A stretch of 47,643 bases of DNA from a virus (IMGVR_UViG_3300031237_000258:1-47643); one strand, 5' to 3'; shown: positions 15,705 through 24,144, numbered from the stretch's first letter. A program made the numbers and translations. Notes: a model not told the origin generated them from the sequence alone.

Positions 15705-17086
15705 GGTATAAACCGCACCAGTATCAAGAGTATGCAACACAACGGATATTGGGCACGCCGTATATCGCGTTGCTACTGGAGATGGGCCTTGGTAAAACAG
15801 TCTCCACGCTGACTGCCATTGACCTACTGTTGAACGACTACTTCGATGCCGGTCGCGTTTTGGTAATTGCACCACTACGTGTGGCTGATGATACCTGGGC
15901 ACGTGAGGTTGAAAAATGGGACCATCTCCGGCACCTGCGGATTAGCAAAATACTAGGGAGTGTTGACCAGCGCCGGAAAGCCCTAAGGGCAGATGCTGAT
16001 ATCTACGTGATCAACAGGGAAAACGTCGAATGGTTGGTAGGCGAGCTTGGAACCAAATGGGATTTCGATACCGTGGTGATCGATGAGCTATCCAGCTTTA
16101 AAAACCCGCAGTCAAAGCGTTTCCGAGCTTTACGCCGAGTTCGACCAATGATCAAACGTGTGATTGGTTTGACCGGCACTCCAGCGCCGAACAGTCTGAT
16201 GGATCTATGGGCACCTACCTATCTGCTGGACCAAGGAGTGCGCCTTGGCAAGACGATCACCAGCTATCGGGAACGTTATTTTACACCGGGAGCTAAGAGT
16301 GGGCACGTTGTCTTTGAGTGGAAACAGAAGAAAGAGGCCGAGCAGCGGATCTACGAAGCCATTGCCGATATCGCGGTGAGCATGAAAGCTGAGGATTGGC
16401 TGGAGCTGCCAGAGCGGATTGATCGGGTTGTTCCGGTCAAGATGTCAGATAAAGCCCAAGAGCTATACACGAAACTGGAACGTGACCTATTGCTGCCCTA
16501 CCAGGACGCTGATGTTGTCGCAAGCACCGCCGCCGTCCTGTCGAACAAGCTTCTGCAGATGGCATCTGGGGCTGTATACGACGAGGATAAGGGCGTCAAA
16601 CTCATCCACGATGCCAAACTGGACGCTTTGGAGGACATCATTGAGGGGGCAAACGGCAAACCTGTCATGGTGTTCTACAATTTCAAGCATAGTCTTTCAC
16701 GTATTCAGGAGCGATTCCCGCAAGCCCAGATATTGCGAAAAGGCAAAGAGGGGAACCAAGACATTGCCGATTGGAATGCAGATAAAATACCGCTTCTCCT
16801 TCTGCATCCAAAGAGCGCAGGCCACGGGCTCAATCTCCAAGAATCGAGCTGCCAGACAGTTGTGTGGTATGACCAGATCTGGAGCCTAGAGGAAGACGAG
16901 CAGTCGAATGCGAGGGTGCATCGACAAGGGCAGCGGAACCGAGTGGTTGTCCTTCGTCTGGTGGCAGAGGGAACGATGGACGAAGAGGCGGTGGAAGCGC
17001 TGGAGCGGAAATCAGCTGGACAAGAGGAACTGAAACAGGCGTTAAAAGCGAGGATTGAAAAGGCTAAAGGAGGGGTGAGTCGATGA
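15701..17086 (+). CDS. SNF2-type DNA helicase/translocase
   Basis: A 461-residue SF2 helicase with an intact SNF2 motif set: motif I LEMGLGKTVST (about 26-36), motif II VVIDELSSFKN, motif III LTGTPAPNS, then the C-terminal RecA fold with PVMVFYNFKHSL and motif VI NARVHRQGQRNRVVV. It starts at GTG 15701 within the VRR-NUC stop. Paired with the nuclease, it probably drives branch migration or remodels DNA during replication and recombination. It is better conserved in SNF2 features than the helicase at 10242. Confidence 0.9.
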   Translation: MRYKPHQYQEYATQRILGTPYIALLLEMGLGKTVSTLTAIDLLLNDYFDAGRVLVIAPLRVADDTWAREVEKWDHLRHLRISKILGSVDQRRKALRADADIYVINRENVEWLVGELGTKWDFDTVVIDELSSFKNPQSKRFRALRRVRPMIKRVIGLTGTPAPNSLMDLWAPTYLLDQGVRLGKTITSYRERYFTPGAKSGHVVFEWKQKKEAEQRIYEAIADIAVSMKAEDWLELPERIDRVVPVKMSDKAQELYTKLERDLLLPYQDADVVASTAAVLSNKLLQMASGAVYDEDKGVKLIHDAKLDALEDIIEGANGKPVMVFYNFKHSLSRIQERFPQAQILRKGKEGNQDIADWNADKIPLLLLHPKSAGHGLNLQESSCQTVVWYDQIWSLEEDEQSNARVHRQGQRNRVVVLRLVAEGTMDEEAVEALERKSAGQEELKQALKARIEKAKGGVSR

Positions 17087-17625
17087 AACAGAACCAATCT
17101 GCACTTAGTCCGCAATTGCTTGAGGAGGTTACACGGATAGCCATTCAGGCTGCGATGGACCACATGGAAAAAGAAAAGCAGAAACAGCGAAAAGAAAAAC
17201 GGGACTGGCGTTTGCGGAACACGAAACTATTACTTAAAAACTTTCGGTCATTTTTAGCACACAGCGCAGAAGTGAAAGATGAATTAACCGCATTACAGAG
17301 AGCCGAAGTGATCGAAGATATATACACAGAAGAATTTGCAGTTGAATCGATTAAACGAAGCAAGCAACGAACACTGGTGATGGTGCAGTTTATGCAGCGC
17401 ATGCTGAAAGTGTATAAGGAGATGTGCGAGACATCGGAACAACCAGAAGATAATCGGCGATATCAAGTTATAAGTTCATTGTACATTTCCGATGAAAAAT
17501 TAACGGCAGAAAAATTGGCTGAATTTCACAAAATCGAGCCAAGAACGGTGTACAATGACGTCAACAGCGCCTGCAAAACCTTGTCAGTATTGATTTTTGG
17601 TGTCGATGGGATTCAATTGGAGTAA
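17083..17625 (+). CDS. ArpU-family late transcription activator
   Basis: A 180-residue protein with the ArpU/Ltr layout: N-terminal charged helix (MDHMEKEKQKQRKEKRDWR), a middle helical segment (NTKLLLKNFRSFLAHSAEVK), and a C-terminal sigma-like helix-turn-helix (EKLAEFHKIEPRTVYNDVNS, about 145-165). The Ltr/ArpU superfamily activates packaging/structural operons in Gram-positive phages. It is the last gene before the packaging module and is followed by a dyad and promoter at 17624-17683, its likely target. It overlaps the helicase stop (ATGA). Confidence 0.8.
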   Translation: MKQNQSALSPQLLEEVTRIAIQAAMDHMEKEKQKQRKEKRDWRLRNTKLLLKNFRSFLAHSAEVKDELTALQRAEVIEDIYTEEFAVESIKRSKQRTLVMVQFMQRMLKVYKEMCETSEQPEDNRRYQVISSLYISDEKLTAEKLAEFHKIEPRTVYNDVNSACKTLSVLIFGVDGIQLE

Positions 17626-17683
17626 TGCAATTTCGTTTCAAAAACATTGCATTTTTCTTTCATTCGATCCGTGTTAGTATGAT
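17624..17683 (+). promoter_or_regulatory. Candidate late promoter with activator dyad
   Basis: Inverted repeat AATGCAA (17624-17630) and TTGCATT (17647-17653) is followed by a poor -35 (TTCTTT, 17655-17660), a 17-bp spacer and a good -10 (TATGAT, 17678-17683). The dyad centre lies about 50 bp upstream of the predicted start, where an activator would stand. This fits an ArpU-dependent promoter for the packaging and structural genes. Confidence 0.6.
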
Positions 17684-17716
17684 AGCGTGGAAAACTGAAT
17701 AAATTGACGTGGACAA

Positions 17717-17742
17717 GCCATCCGATTATTGGGTGGCTTTTC
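17717..17742 (+). terminator. Hairpin with T-tract in late leader
   Basis: GCCATCC (17717-17723) pairs with GGGTGGC (17731-17737) with one wobble and a 7-nt loop, followed by TTTTC. It lies about 30 bp downstream of the late promoter start, so it may be an attenuator, or it may end early transcripts. Confidence 0.6.
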
Positions 17743-17750
17743 GCATGGTC

Positions 17751-17811
17751 ATAAAGGACAGGGATAAATTTGCGAGACTACAGCTTCGGCCACTCGCTCC
17801 CTGTCCTTTAT
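17751..17811. repeat. Large two-tier stem-loop (14-bp perfect arm)
   Basis: ATAAAGGACAGGGA (17751-17764) is perfectly complementary to TCCCTGTCCTTTAT (17798-17811). Inside it GCGAG (17772-17776) pairs with CTCGC (17793-17797), leaving a 16-nt apical loop and a 7-nt bulge. It could be a structured leader RNA, a recognition site in DNA, or a small RNA. No coding frame spans it. Confidence 0.75.
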
Positions 17812-18022
17812 CTCTCATATTCGATACGCCAATCCTCCCTCAAGTGTGCAGACGATAAACCGACAAGCAGGGGCAATTGCTTGCACGTTGCACCCCTCCT
17901 TTAGACCGTGACCACAGCGGTTTAAGGATTGGATCGTGGGCGCTGCCGGCTGCGTCAATAAAGCCGGCATTTCATTGGGATGTTACCCATTGGGTTACAA
18001 ATAAATTCATGAGGTGGTTGGA
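17812..18022 (+). other. Non-coding leader upstream of the packaging genes
   Basis: No ORF with a ribosome site is visible. A perfect 6-bp hairpin GCCGGC (17945-17950) / GCCGGC (17963-17968) and a weaker ACCC/GGGT dyad near 17985-17995 continue the series of stem-loops begun at 17717. The stretch ends in GAGGTGG, the ribosome site of the next gene. Confidence 0.45.
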
Positions 18023-18229
18023 ATGTCAGTAAGAGCAAAGTTCAAGTGTCACAGTAACAATAATGGCATTGTCACATTACACCCGGTTTATGCCGGAAGC
18101 GATGAGAACAAAACGTTTTGGGAAGCAACACCAGCAGGCACGATTGCGTTGACCATCACCAACCAGCAAGCGAAAGAACAATTCATAGTGGGCCAAGAGT
18201 ATTACGTTGATTTCACTCCTGCCGAGTAA
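18023..18229 (+). CDS. Conserved hypothetical phage protein before HNH/terminase
   Basis: A 68-residue protein: MSVRAKFKCHSNNNGIVTLH, then VYAGSDENKTFWEATPAGTI and a C-terminus QFIVGQEYYVDFTPAE. This 'RAKFKC...vtL.PV..GSeENK.F...TPaG...l....a...F..G.eYYVDFtpA' pattern is one I recognise from many Gram-positive phages, usually unnamed. It is small and all-beta in appearance. ATG 18023 follows GAGGTGG; GTG 18014 lies inside that site. Function unknown; position suggests head or packaging association. Confidence 0.75.
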   Translation: MSVRAKFKCHSNNNGIVTLHPVYAGSDENKTFWEATPAGTIALTITNQQAKEQFIVGQEYYVDFTPAE

Positions 18230-18240
18230 TAGCGGAAACA

Positions 18241-18519
18241 ATGGCTAGGCACGCAGAGATTTATAACACAATAGAGTGGGAACGGGCTCGTAAGTTTGTT
18301 ATCGCCAGAGCAAACGGGTTATGTGAACACTGCCTGAAGAAAAAAAGGATTAAACCAGGTAAGGAAGTCGACCACATCATCGAGCTGACGGACGAGAACA
18401 AGCATGATTGGAACATTGCCTACAATCCTGACAATCTGCAGCTGCTTTGCAGTGACTGCCACAACGATAAGCATGATCGATCAATCGGCTTACAGAAGTT
18501 TTTACTCCCCCCGGGGTAA
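18241..18519 (+). CDS. HNH endonuclease (packaging-associated)
   Basis: A 92-residue HNH nuclease: zinc knuckle CEHCLKKK (about 29-36), catalytic VDHIIEL (about 45-51), central Asn in YNPDNLQLLC, second knuckle CSDCHNDKHD. HNH proteins encoded next to terminase, such as HK97 gp74, stimulate cohesive-end cleavage by the terminase. Its position immediately upstream of the terminase pair fits that role. The gene ends in a C/G-rich dyad that covers its stop. Start ATG 18241 lies 11 nt after the previous stop. Confidence 0.92.
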   Translation: MARHAEIYNTIEWERARKFVIARANGLCEHCLKKKRIKPGKEVDHIIELTDENKHDWNIAYNPDNLQLLCSDCHNDKHDRSIGLQKFLLPPG

Positions 18520-18600
18520 AAATTGTAGAGGCTGATTTATATACCGGCAGGGGGAGTTTCTTTTTTACTCGCGGGCTTCGCGCGTAACCCCCTCCCCCTG
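18499..18600. other. Candidate cos region between HNH and terminase
   Basis: Two dyads occur here: TTTTTA-CT-CCCC/GGGGTAAAAA (18499-18522) across the HNH stop, and perfect 9-bp arms CAGGGGGAG (18548-18556) and CTCCCCCTG (18592-18600), which enclose an inner CGCG/CGCG pair (18570-18582). Rotational symmetry and high G/C beside HNH and terminase genes are what a cohesive-end site would show. Exact cut position cannot be read. Confidence 0.4.
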
Positions 18601-18623
18601 AATCACGAGAGGACGTGAGAAAA

Positions 18624-18998
18624 ATGCCAAACTCGGCGGATGTCTCGAGAGAAGATCGGATAAAAAAGGAATTCGCCAGACTTCGGCGGCTCCTCAAAAA
18701 TGTCCCAAAAGATAAATTGTCTGCCGCCACTGGTATCATCCAACGGGCGGCATTTATGGCGATCACCCTTGAGGACCTGGAAGCAGACATAAACGAAAAC
18801 GGGACGGTCGAATCCTTCATGCAAGGCGACTATGAATACGACAGACAACGACCAGCGGCTCAGCTGTACAACACGACCGTTAAGAACTACACGGCGACAT
18901 GTAAACAGCTGACTGACTTGATCCCCGCGGGCGGTGCACCCCCATCGAAAGAGAAGGATGCATTTGAACAAATCCTAGGCCGTGGTAAAGGTGGCTGA
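18624..18998 (+). CDS. terS: Terminase small subunit, P27-like
   Basis: A 124-residue protein of the P27 small-terminase type: an N-terminal helical DNA-binding part (SREDRIKKEFARLRRLLKNV), then VESFMQGDYEYDRQRPAAQL and a helical segment LYNTTVKNYTATCKQLTDLI, ending in a flexible PP-containing tail. It recognises phage DNA for packaging and loads the large subunit. ATG 18624 follows GAGAGGA (18607-18613) at proper spacing; GTG 18615 is too close. It overlaps the large-subunit start by 17 nt. Confidence 0.85.
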   Translation: MPNSADVSREDRIKKEFARLRRLLKNVPKDKLSAATGIIQRAAFMAITLEDLEADINENGTVESFMQGDYEYDRQRPAAQLYNTTVKNYTATCKQLTDLIPAGGAPPSKEKDAFEQILGRGKGG

Positions 18999-20730
18999 TA
19001 CTCCGCAGTACATAAAAACATGGCACGATTACGTTGATAAAGAGCCGGACAAGCACGGCAAGGATATTAAACTGCTGAAGAAGCTGGTTGAGAAGCTACT
19101 CAAAAGTAAAACCGTCCGGTACGATCCGACCGACGTCGACGCATTCGTTGCATTTTGTAGGCTGGTCAGACATCGAGAAGGTCGCTGGGCGGGTCAACCT
19201 TTTGAGTTGAGTATGGAACAGCAGTATATCGCCGCTTGTATTTTCGGCTTTAAGATGTTCGACGCAGAGCTGAAAATGGAAGTCCGGTACTTTCGTGAAA
19301 TGGTTCTGTTCGTGGCGAGGAAGTGGGGAAAGTCCACCTTTATTTCGGCCGTATCCGATTTCCTCCTGATGGCTGATGGAGAACCGGCCGCCCAGGTCTG
19401 GTGCTTAGCTACGCAAAAAGTTCAGGCTGCCATCGTGTACGAGAATGCCAAAGCATTTTTGCTCTCCAGTGACGTGCTCACGCCGCCAAGCAATCCCAAG
19501 AAACATTGGCGGACTAAGAGGGATAAAGATAACTCTGAGATGATGCTGTTCCCAGCTACCGGAAGCTACATGAAGGCAGGGAGTAAGAACAGTCAGTCCC
19601 AGGATGGTCTGAATCCGCACGGCGTTGTGATCGATGAACTTCACGCCATCAAGGATCGTAACACCTACGACGTATTTTCATCAGCCATGGGTGCGCGGAC
19701 ACAACCACTAATCGTTATCATCTCGACGTTTGGTTTTGTACGTGAAGGGATCTTTGACAGCGTATTGGAACGCTGTAAAAAGGTGTTGGCGGGTAAAAGC
19801 AAGGAGCGCCTTTTCCCGATGATCTTTAGGATTGACGATGACGATAATCCGGAAGATCGCTCGTGTTGGATCAAAGCTAACCCGGGACTTGGAAGCCACC
19901 CGACGATGAGTTATCTGGAAGGCGAGTATCAGAAGGCATTAGAGGACCCAGCACAGATGCCATCGTTTCTTGCAAAACACCTTAATCGCGCCAGCGGGTT
20001 AAGCGTTGTGTACTTCGATCTGTCGATTGTGGATCGTTGCGCTATTCAGATGTCAGAGAATATGATTCGCGGTAAATACGCTGTAGGCGGCGTAGACATG
20101 GCGGAAACAACCGACCTTTGTTGTGCGACAGCGATCGTTCCGTTCGACGGAAAATTACACTTGTTTCAGAAATACTTCATTGCCAGGCAGCGGATCGAGC
20201 AGAACAGCAAAGCTGATAAGATGGCCTATGAAAGTTTCTGCGCCACTACTGCGACTGACCCATTGAATAAAGAGTTACTTCATATTTGCGAAGGCAGCAT
20301 GGTAAAGAAATCAGATGTAACTGCTTGGTACACCGAGCTCTCCGAGAACTACGACGTCACGTTTTGGAAAATTGGGTATGATCGATGGGGCGCTACGGAC
20401 TGGGTGGATGAGATGGAAATGAGCGGATTTCCAAAAGAGGACTCAGACGGCCGCGGTGTCACTTTTCCTGTTGCGATGGGCGCGAAATCACTGAGCGGAC
20501 CGATGAAGGAAACCAAGTCGCTGTTTGAGGACGCGGTTATCCAATTCAGCAAACATAACGGTCTTTTCCGCTGGTGTACGACGAACACCGCTGCACGAGT
20601 GGATGTAAACAGCAATATTCAACCGGATAAAGCGAAGAGCCGGGCACGTATCGATGGGTACGTGTCTTTTCTCATTGCGTACATCGCCTATCAAAAAGTA
20701 CGCGATATGTTCAGCGAATATCAACCATAG
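18982..20730 (+). CDS. terL: Terminase large subunit
   Basis: A 582-residue packaging motor of the HK97/Terminase_1 type. The ATPase has a deviant Walker A ARKWGKST (112-119) and Walker B GVVIDEL (214-220, with D218-E219), and coupling motif IISTFG (about 246-251). The C-terminal RNase H-like nuclease shows its first Asp in VGGVDMAETTD (about 368-377) and another acidic cluster in IGYDRWGATD. Start is GTG 18982 or GTG 18991, within the small subunit. It cuts and translocates DNA into the prohead. Confidence 0.95.
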   Translation: MVKVADTPQYIKTWHDYVDKEPDKHGKDIKLLKKLVEKLLKSKTVRYDPTDVDAFVAFCRLVRHREGRWAGQPFELSMEQQYIAACIFGFKMFDAELKMEVRYFREMVLFVARKWGKSTFISAVSDFLLMADGEPAAQVWCLATQKVQAAIVYENAKAFLLSSDVLTPPSNPKKHWRTKRDKDNSEMMLFPATGSYMKAGSKNSQSQDGLNPHGVVIDELHAIKDRNTYDVFSSAMGARTQPLIVIISTFGFVREGIFDSVLERCKKVLAGKSKERLFPMIFRIDDDDNPEDRSCWIKANPGLGSHPTMSYLEGEYQKALEDPAQMPSFLAKHLNRASGLSVVYFDLSIVDRCAIQMSENMIRGKYAVGGVDMAETTDLCCATAIVPFDGKLHLFQKYFIARQRIEQNSKADKMAYESFCATTATDPLNKELLHICEGSMVKKSDVTAWYTELSENYDVTFWKIGYDRWGATDWVDEMEMSGFPKEDSDGRGVTFPVAMGAKSLSGPMKETKSLFEDAVIQFSKHNGLFRWCTTNTAARVDVNSNIQPDKAKSRARIDGYVSFLIAYIAYQKVRDMFSEYQP

Positions 20731-20742
20731 GGAGGTGAGAAG

Positions 20743-21942
20743 TTGAGTGTTTGGAAAAGAATCAGCAATGTTTTTCGCGGCGAAAGTGAGTCCGTAACGG
20801 TCTCGAAAATCATTGATCTACTCAACAGAGGAGCGCCTTTGATCAGCTTCGGGAGAGAACTGTACAACATTCCCGAAGTCCGAACGGCGATTAACTTTAT
20901 CGCCGAGAAAGTTGGTAGTGTCCCTTTCTACCATGCAAGGGCGGATACCGAAGGAAACGCGGAGCTGATCAATGATCGCGTTCAGTATGTACTCAGTGTG
21001 CGGACCAATCCATACCAATCGCCGCAAGTATTTTGGACATACGTAGTCACTCGACTACTCCTAAGTAATAACGTGTTCATCATGCCCGATTGGGATGAAA
21101 CAGGACGGCTTCGTGCTCTATACGCCCTGCCCTTTACGCAGTTCCAATTTGCACAGAGCAAAGACGGGCAGTTAACAATTAAATTCCCGTACGCGGCAAA
21201 CTACGAATTTTTTTATGACGACATCATCCATCTGCAACGGTTTCCGACACAGGTCGGCGGCGTGCAGAAGCAAGCCACTGCCGGATATGTACAGATCGTT
21301 AACACGCTGCAGGATCAGGCGGTAAAGGATAGTGTGAACAGCCAGCGCATCGCGGCGTTATTGCAAGTAAAAACGCAGCTCAAAGGCAGCGACATGAAGA
21401 AGAAGCTGGATGAATTCAAAGAGTTGTTCCTGACATCAGAGAACACGACCGGCTTCGGTATGATTGGCGCGGAGTACGATGTCCACAACTTGGATATGAA
21501 AGTGAACCCGCTAAACAAAGATGTACTGGAGGCGATTGTCAGTTACCTGTACATCTACTTCGGGGCCTCCAAAGAGATCATTACAAACACGGCGAACGAG
21601 CTCCAGTATGAGCAATTCATCGATAACACGATCAAGCCGATTGTCTACCAGATCGAAGAAGAGCTGACTTACAAACTGTTTTCCGATACCGAGGTCTATC
21701 ACAACAACAAGATTCTCGCCGAGATGATTGACTTGGAGATCAGCACGCTTTCCGCCAAAACTACCTTCTTCAAGGAAATGCTGTTCGGCGGTGTCATGAA
21801 CCGCAACGAAATCCGGAAGCGCATCGGTATGCCAAAAGGTCCACAGGATCTGGACGCATTCATGGAAAGCAAAAACTTTCAGACACTACCGGCTGGAAAT
21901 TACACGGTGAAGGGAGGTGAGACGGATGAAGACGGAAAATAA
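20743..21942 (+). CDS. Portal protein (HK97 family)
   Basis: A 399-residue portal of the HK97 type: VRTAINFIAEKVGSVPFYHA near residue 46 and NPYQSPQVFWTYVVTRLLLS near 88 are diagnostic, as is FGASKEIITNTANELQYEQF near 275 (cf. '.G.p...l......n...e....f...ti.P'). It forms the dodecameric DNA channel at one capsid vertex. TTG 20743 follows GGGAGGTGAG. It lies 12 nt after the terminase and overlaps the protease gene by 17 nt. Confidence 0.92.
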   Translation: MSVWKRISNVFRGESESVTVSKIIDLLNRGAPLISFGRELYNIPEVRTAINFIAEKVGSVPFYHARADTEGNAELINDRVQYVLSVRTNPYQSPQVFWTYVVTRLLLSNNVFIMPDWDETGRLRALYALPFTQFQFAQSKDGQLTIKFPYAANYEFFYDDIIHLQRFPTQVGGVQKQATAGYVQIVNTLQDQAVKDSVNSQRIAALLQVKTQLKGSDMKKKLDEFKELFLTSENTTGFGMIGAEYDVHNLDMKVNPLNKDVLEAIVSYLYIYFGASKEIITNTANELQYEQFIDNTIKPIVYQIEEELTYKLFSDTEVYHNNKILAEMIDLEISTLSAKTTFFKEMLFGGVMNRNEIRKRIGMPKGPQDLDAFMESKNFQTLPAGNYTVKGGETDEDGK

Positions 21943-22573
21943 AAAATCACCGCTAGCGTCTCAGGCTAAGCGGAGGATGAATTTTGATGACGGTAAGGCA
22001 AGACTTCGAGCTATAACTGAAGAGGTAGACGGGCAGACCGTTCGCAGATTGCGCGGCTACGCGATACTGTTCGGCGTGTTTGGAAAACCGTATCGCGGCA
22101 GTGATTGGGTAGAGAAGATCGAAAAATCGGCTCTCGAAGGCGTTGATCTATCAAAGATTGTTTTACTTTGGGATCACAATACATCTTGGGTGCTCGGTCG
22201 GAGTGGTAAAAACGTAAAACTCTCTATCGATGATACCGGACTCTTTGTTGAAGCTACGTTAGGTAATACTTGGGTGGATGACTATGTCTTTGATCGCGTG
22301 CAACGTGACATCGTAGACGGTATGTCGTTCTACTTCGATAGTAAGGCCATCATCGCAAGCGACTGGCAAACTAAAATCGACGTGGTCGTGAAAATCAACG
22401 AGATTTACGAGGTAAGTCTATTGGCGTTCCCAGCCTACGAAGAGACAGTTATGATTGCCGAGACGATAGAGGAAGATACCTCCAACCCTCCCGCAGATCC
22501 GCCAGCGGATCCTGCGGTGGAAGAAGACGAGGCGTTGAAAGAAGCATTGAAAAATATTATTGATCAACTGTAA
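21926..22573 (+). CDS. Prohead protease (HK97/U35 type)
   Basis: A 215-residue serine protease that matures the capsid. The catalytic pair is visible: His84 in LLWDHNTSWVLG and Ser134 in IVDGMSFYFD, followed by the EVSLLAFPAYEET strand typical of the family. The C-terminus is a disordered acidic/Pro tail (PPADPPADPAVEEDE). ATG 21926 lies 8 nt after GGGAGG (21912-21917); GTG 21917 overlaps it. Placed between portal and capsid as expected. Confidence 0.92.
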   Translation: MKTENKKSPLASQAKRRMNFDDGKARLRAITEEVDGQTVRRLRGYAILFGVFGKPYRGSDWVEKIEKSALEGVDLSKIVLLWDHNTSWVLGRSGKNVKLSIDDTGLFVEATLGNTWVDDYVFDRVQRDIVDGMSFYFDSKAIIASDWQTKIDVVVKINEIYEVSLLAFPAYEETVMIAETIEEDTSNPPADPPADPAVEEDEALKEALKNIIDQL

Positions 22574-22588
22574 GGGGGATAACCATCC

Positions 22589-23806
22589 ATGAAACTTAGC
22601 CAAAAAGAAGTGGCTGAACTGAAACGCGAAAAAACTGATTTGGAACAGAAACGGCTTGCCTTAAAAGAGAAAGTGAAAAATCTCAGAGGTGCTTCGACTG
22701 AGGAGCTTAATGCAACAGCAGAACAGCTGCGTAGCATGGCTGAACGCATCGATGAAATCAACGAGAAGCTAGTCGACGCACCAGAACCGAATCAAAGAAC
22801 AGTACTGCCAAATTTGAAGACAAACGACATTACGGAAGAAAACTATCGCAGCTCTGCAAAATACCGGGACGCATTCTACCGTAGTTACTTGAATAACCGC
22901 GTAGCAGAAGACGATGCCGACATTATGTCCTTCGGTAAACGGGCCATCACTGACGTGAATGGAGGGAGTGTGACGAGCGGCGGGGAGTTCTTGGTACCGC
23001 AGACGACTATTGATAAGGTGTATTCGGTCATTCAGCAGTACGGTCGTCTGTACACCGCAATCACCAAATTCGGCTTTACTGGTGACGTTACACTTCCTAT
23101 TGGTACGACCGGAGCCCCAACAGCCAACGCTGACGGTACAGTGACTCTCAATTTCTCGTTTACTGAGGTCAAGGTTTCACAGCAGGCGGTTGTTGCCACG
23201 ATCACCACTAAAAACCTGCTGCTGCGCAACAGCATCCCGGCTTTTGAACAGTATCTGGCTGGAGAAATCGGTAAGTATATTGGAATTTTGTTAGAGAACA
23301 GCGTGCTTAATGGCGATGGTGCGACAACATCATTCACGGGTATCGTTCCAGCGATGAAGGTAGCCCCATCAGAAGCAAAGACGTACTCAATCATGGATTG
23401 GGAGCAAATTGCGGAAATCTTGGCTGAAGTGGAAAGCCCGTACGGTGATCAGGGAACGTGGGTGATGAAGCGCGGGACGTTCTTTCGTAAGTTTTTTGCT
23501 CTCACGGATGCAGCTGGTAAGCCTTTAGTAACGATCGCTCCGGTGCAGGGTGGACCAGGAACGTCCAACTATCTCATCGCAGGTATGCCAGTCATTTTCA
23601 CCTCGCAAATGCCGGATACTGATTCCGTATTGTACGGTGATCTCTCCACGTACATCGTCAATGAATCAGAGTCGTTCGTAATCGAATCGAACTCTTCCGA
23701 AAAATTCAGTTCGGATGAAACGGTATGGCGCGGCAAAGTGTACTCCGGAGGTAAACCGTTGTTTGCCAAGGATACATTCACATACTGGTCCTATTCCGCG
23801 ACTTAA
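22589..23806 (+). CDS. Major capsid protein (HK97 fold)
   Basis: A 405-residue capsid protein. Residues 1-60 form a coiled-coil delta domain (QKEVAELKREKTDLEQKRLA) that acts as internal scaffold and is normally removed by the upstream protease. The mature HK97 fold then begins near ERNG-type sequence (GGSVTSGGEFLVPQTTIDKV, about 128-147), with E-loop and P-domain (LLLRNSIPAFEQYLAGEIGK) and a C-terminal segment SDETVWRGKVYSGGKPLFAK. AAGGGGG precedes ATG. It is the most abundant virion protein. Confidence 0.94.
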   Translation: MKLSQKEVAELKREKTDLEQKRLALKEKVKNLRGASTEELNATAEQLRSMAERIDEINEKLVDAPEPNQRTVLPNLKTNDITEENYRSSAKYRDAFYRSYLNNRVAEDDADIMSFGKRAITDVNGGSVTSGGEFLVPQTTIDKVYSVIQQYGRLYTAITKFGFTGDVTLPIGTTGAPTANADGTVTLNFSFTEVKVSQQAVVATITTKNLLLRNSIPAFEQYLAGEIGKYIGILLENSVLNGDGATTSFTGIVPAMKVAPSEAKTYSIMDWEQIAEILAEVESPYGDQGTWVMKRGTFFRKFFALTDAAGKPLVTIAPVQGGPGTSNYLIAGMPVIFTSQMPDTDSVLYGDLSTYIVNESESFVIESNSSEKFSSDETVWRGKVYSGGKPLFAKDTFTYWSYSAT

Positions 23807-23820
23807 TGAGGAGGTAGCCC

Positions 23821-24144
23821 ATGCGTAAAACAACAAAACGTAATGCAGTTCAAGCTGGACCGGTCGCTGATACCCAAGCGACGAGCAGTAATGGTAACAC
23901 TGTCGTGTTTTGGAGAGCTACCAGGCCACTGACCGTTGAGGAACACGAAGCTTTATCTGAAAAATTGAGACGCGAGGAAGAACAAACGGGGCTGACGATT
24001 ACGTTGGTCCCGTTTAGCGTTGAGGTTATTGTGGCAGCTACCGCTAATCCTGATGCTGATCCTGATCCTGATCCTGATCCTGATCCTGTTGCTGATCCTA
24101 ATCCTGCCACTGATTCAGCTTCCATTACTGGCACCGGGGAGTAG
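23821..24144 (+). CDS. Hypothetical protein after capsid, with Asp-Pro repeat tail
   Basis: A 107-residue protein. An N-terminal flexible region (about 1-28) precedes a small alpha/beta part (TVVFWRATRPLTVEEHEALS...TLVPFSVEVIVA) and a C-terminal DPDPDPDP repeat encoded by tandem GATCCT. The position after capsid resembles small head-associated or decoration proteins, but no family is recognised. GAGGAGGTAGCCC precedes ATG 23821. The acidic repeat tail is likely disordered and length-variable. Confidence 0.6.
   Translation: MRKTTKRNAVQAGPVADTQATSSNGNTVVFWRATRPLTVEEHEALSEKLRREEEQTGLTITLVPFSVEVIVAATANPDADPDPDPDPDPVADPNPATDSASITGTGE
24058..24087 (+). repeat. GATCCT hexamer microsatellite (5 copies)
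   Basis: Five perfect tandem GATCCT units encode Asp-Pro repeats, with degenerate copies on both sides. Length is likely to vary by slippage without changing frame. Confidence 0.85.
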
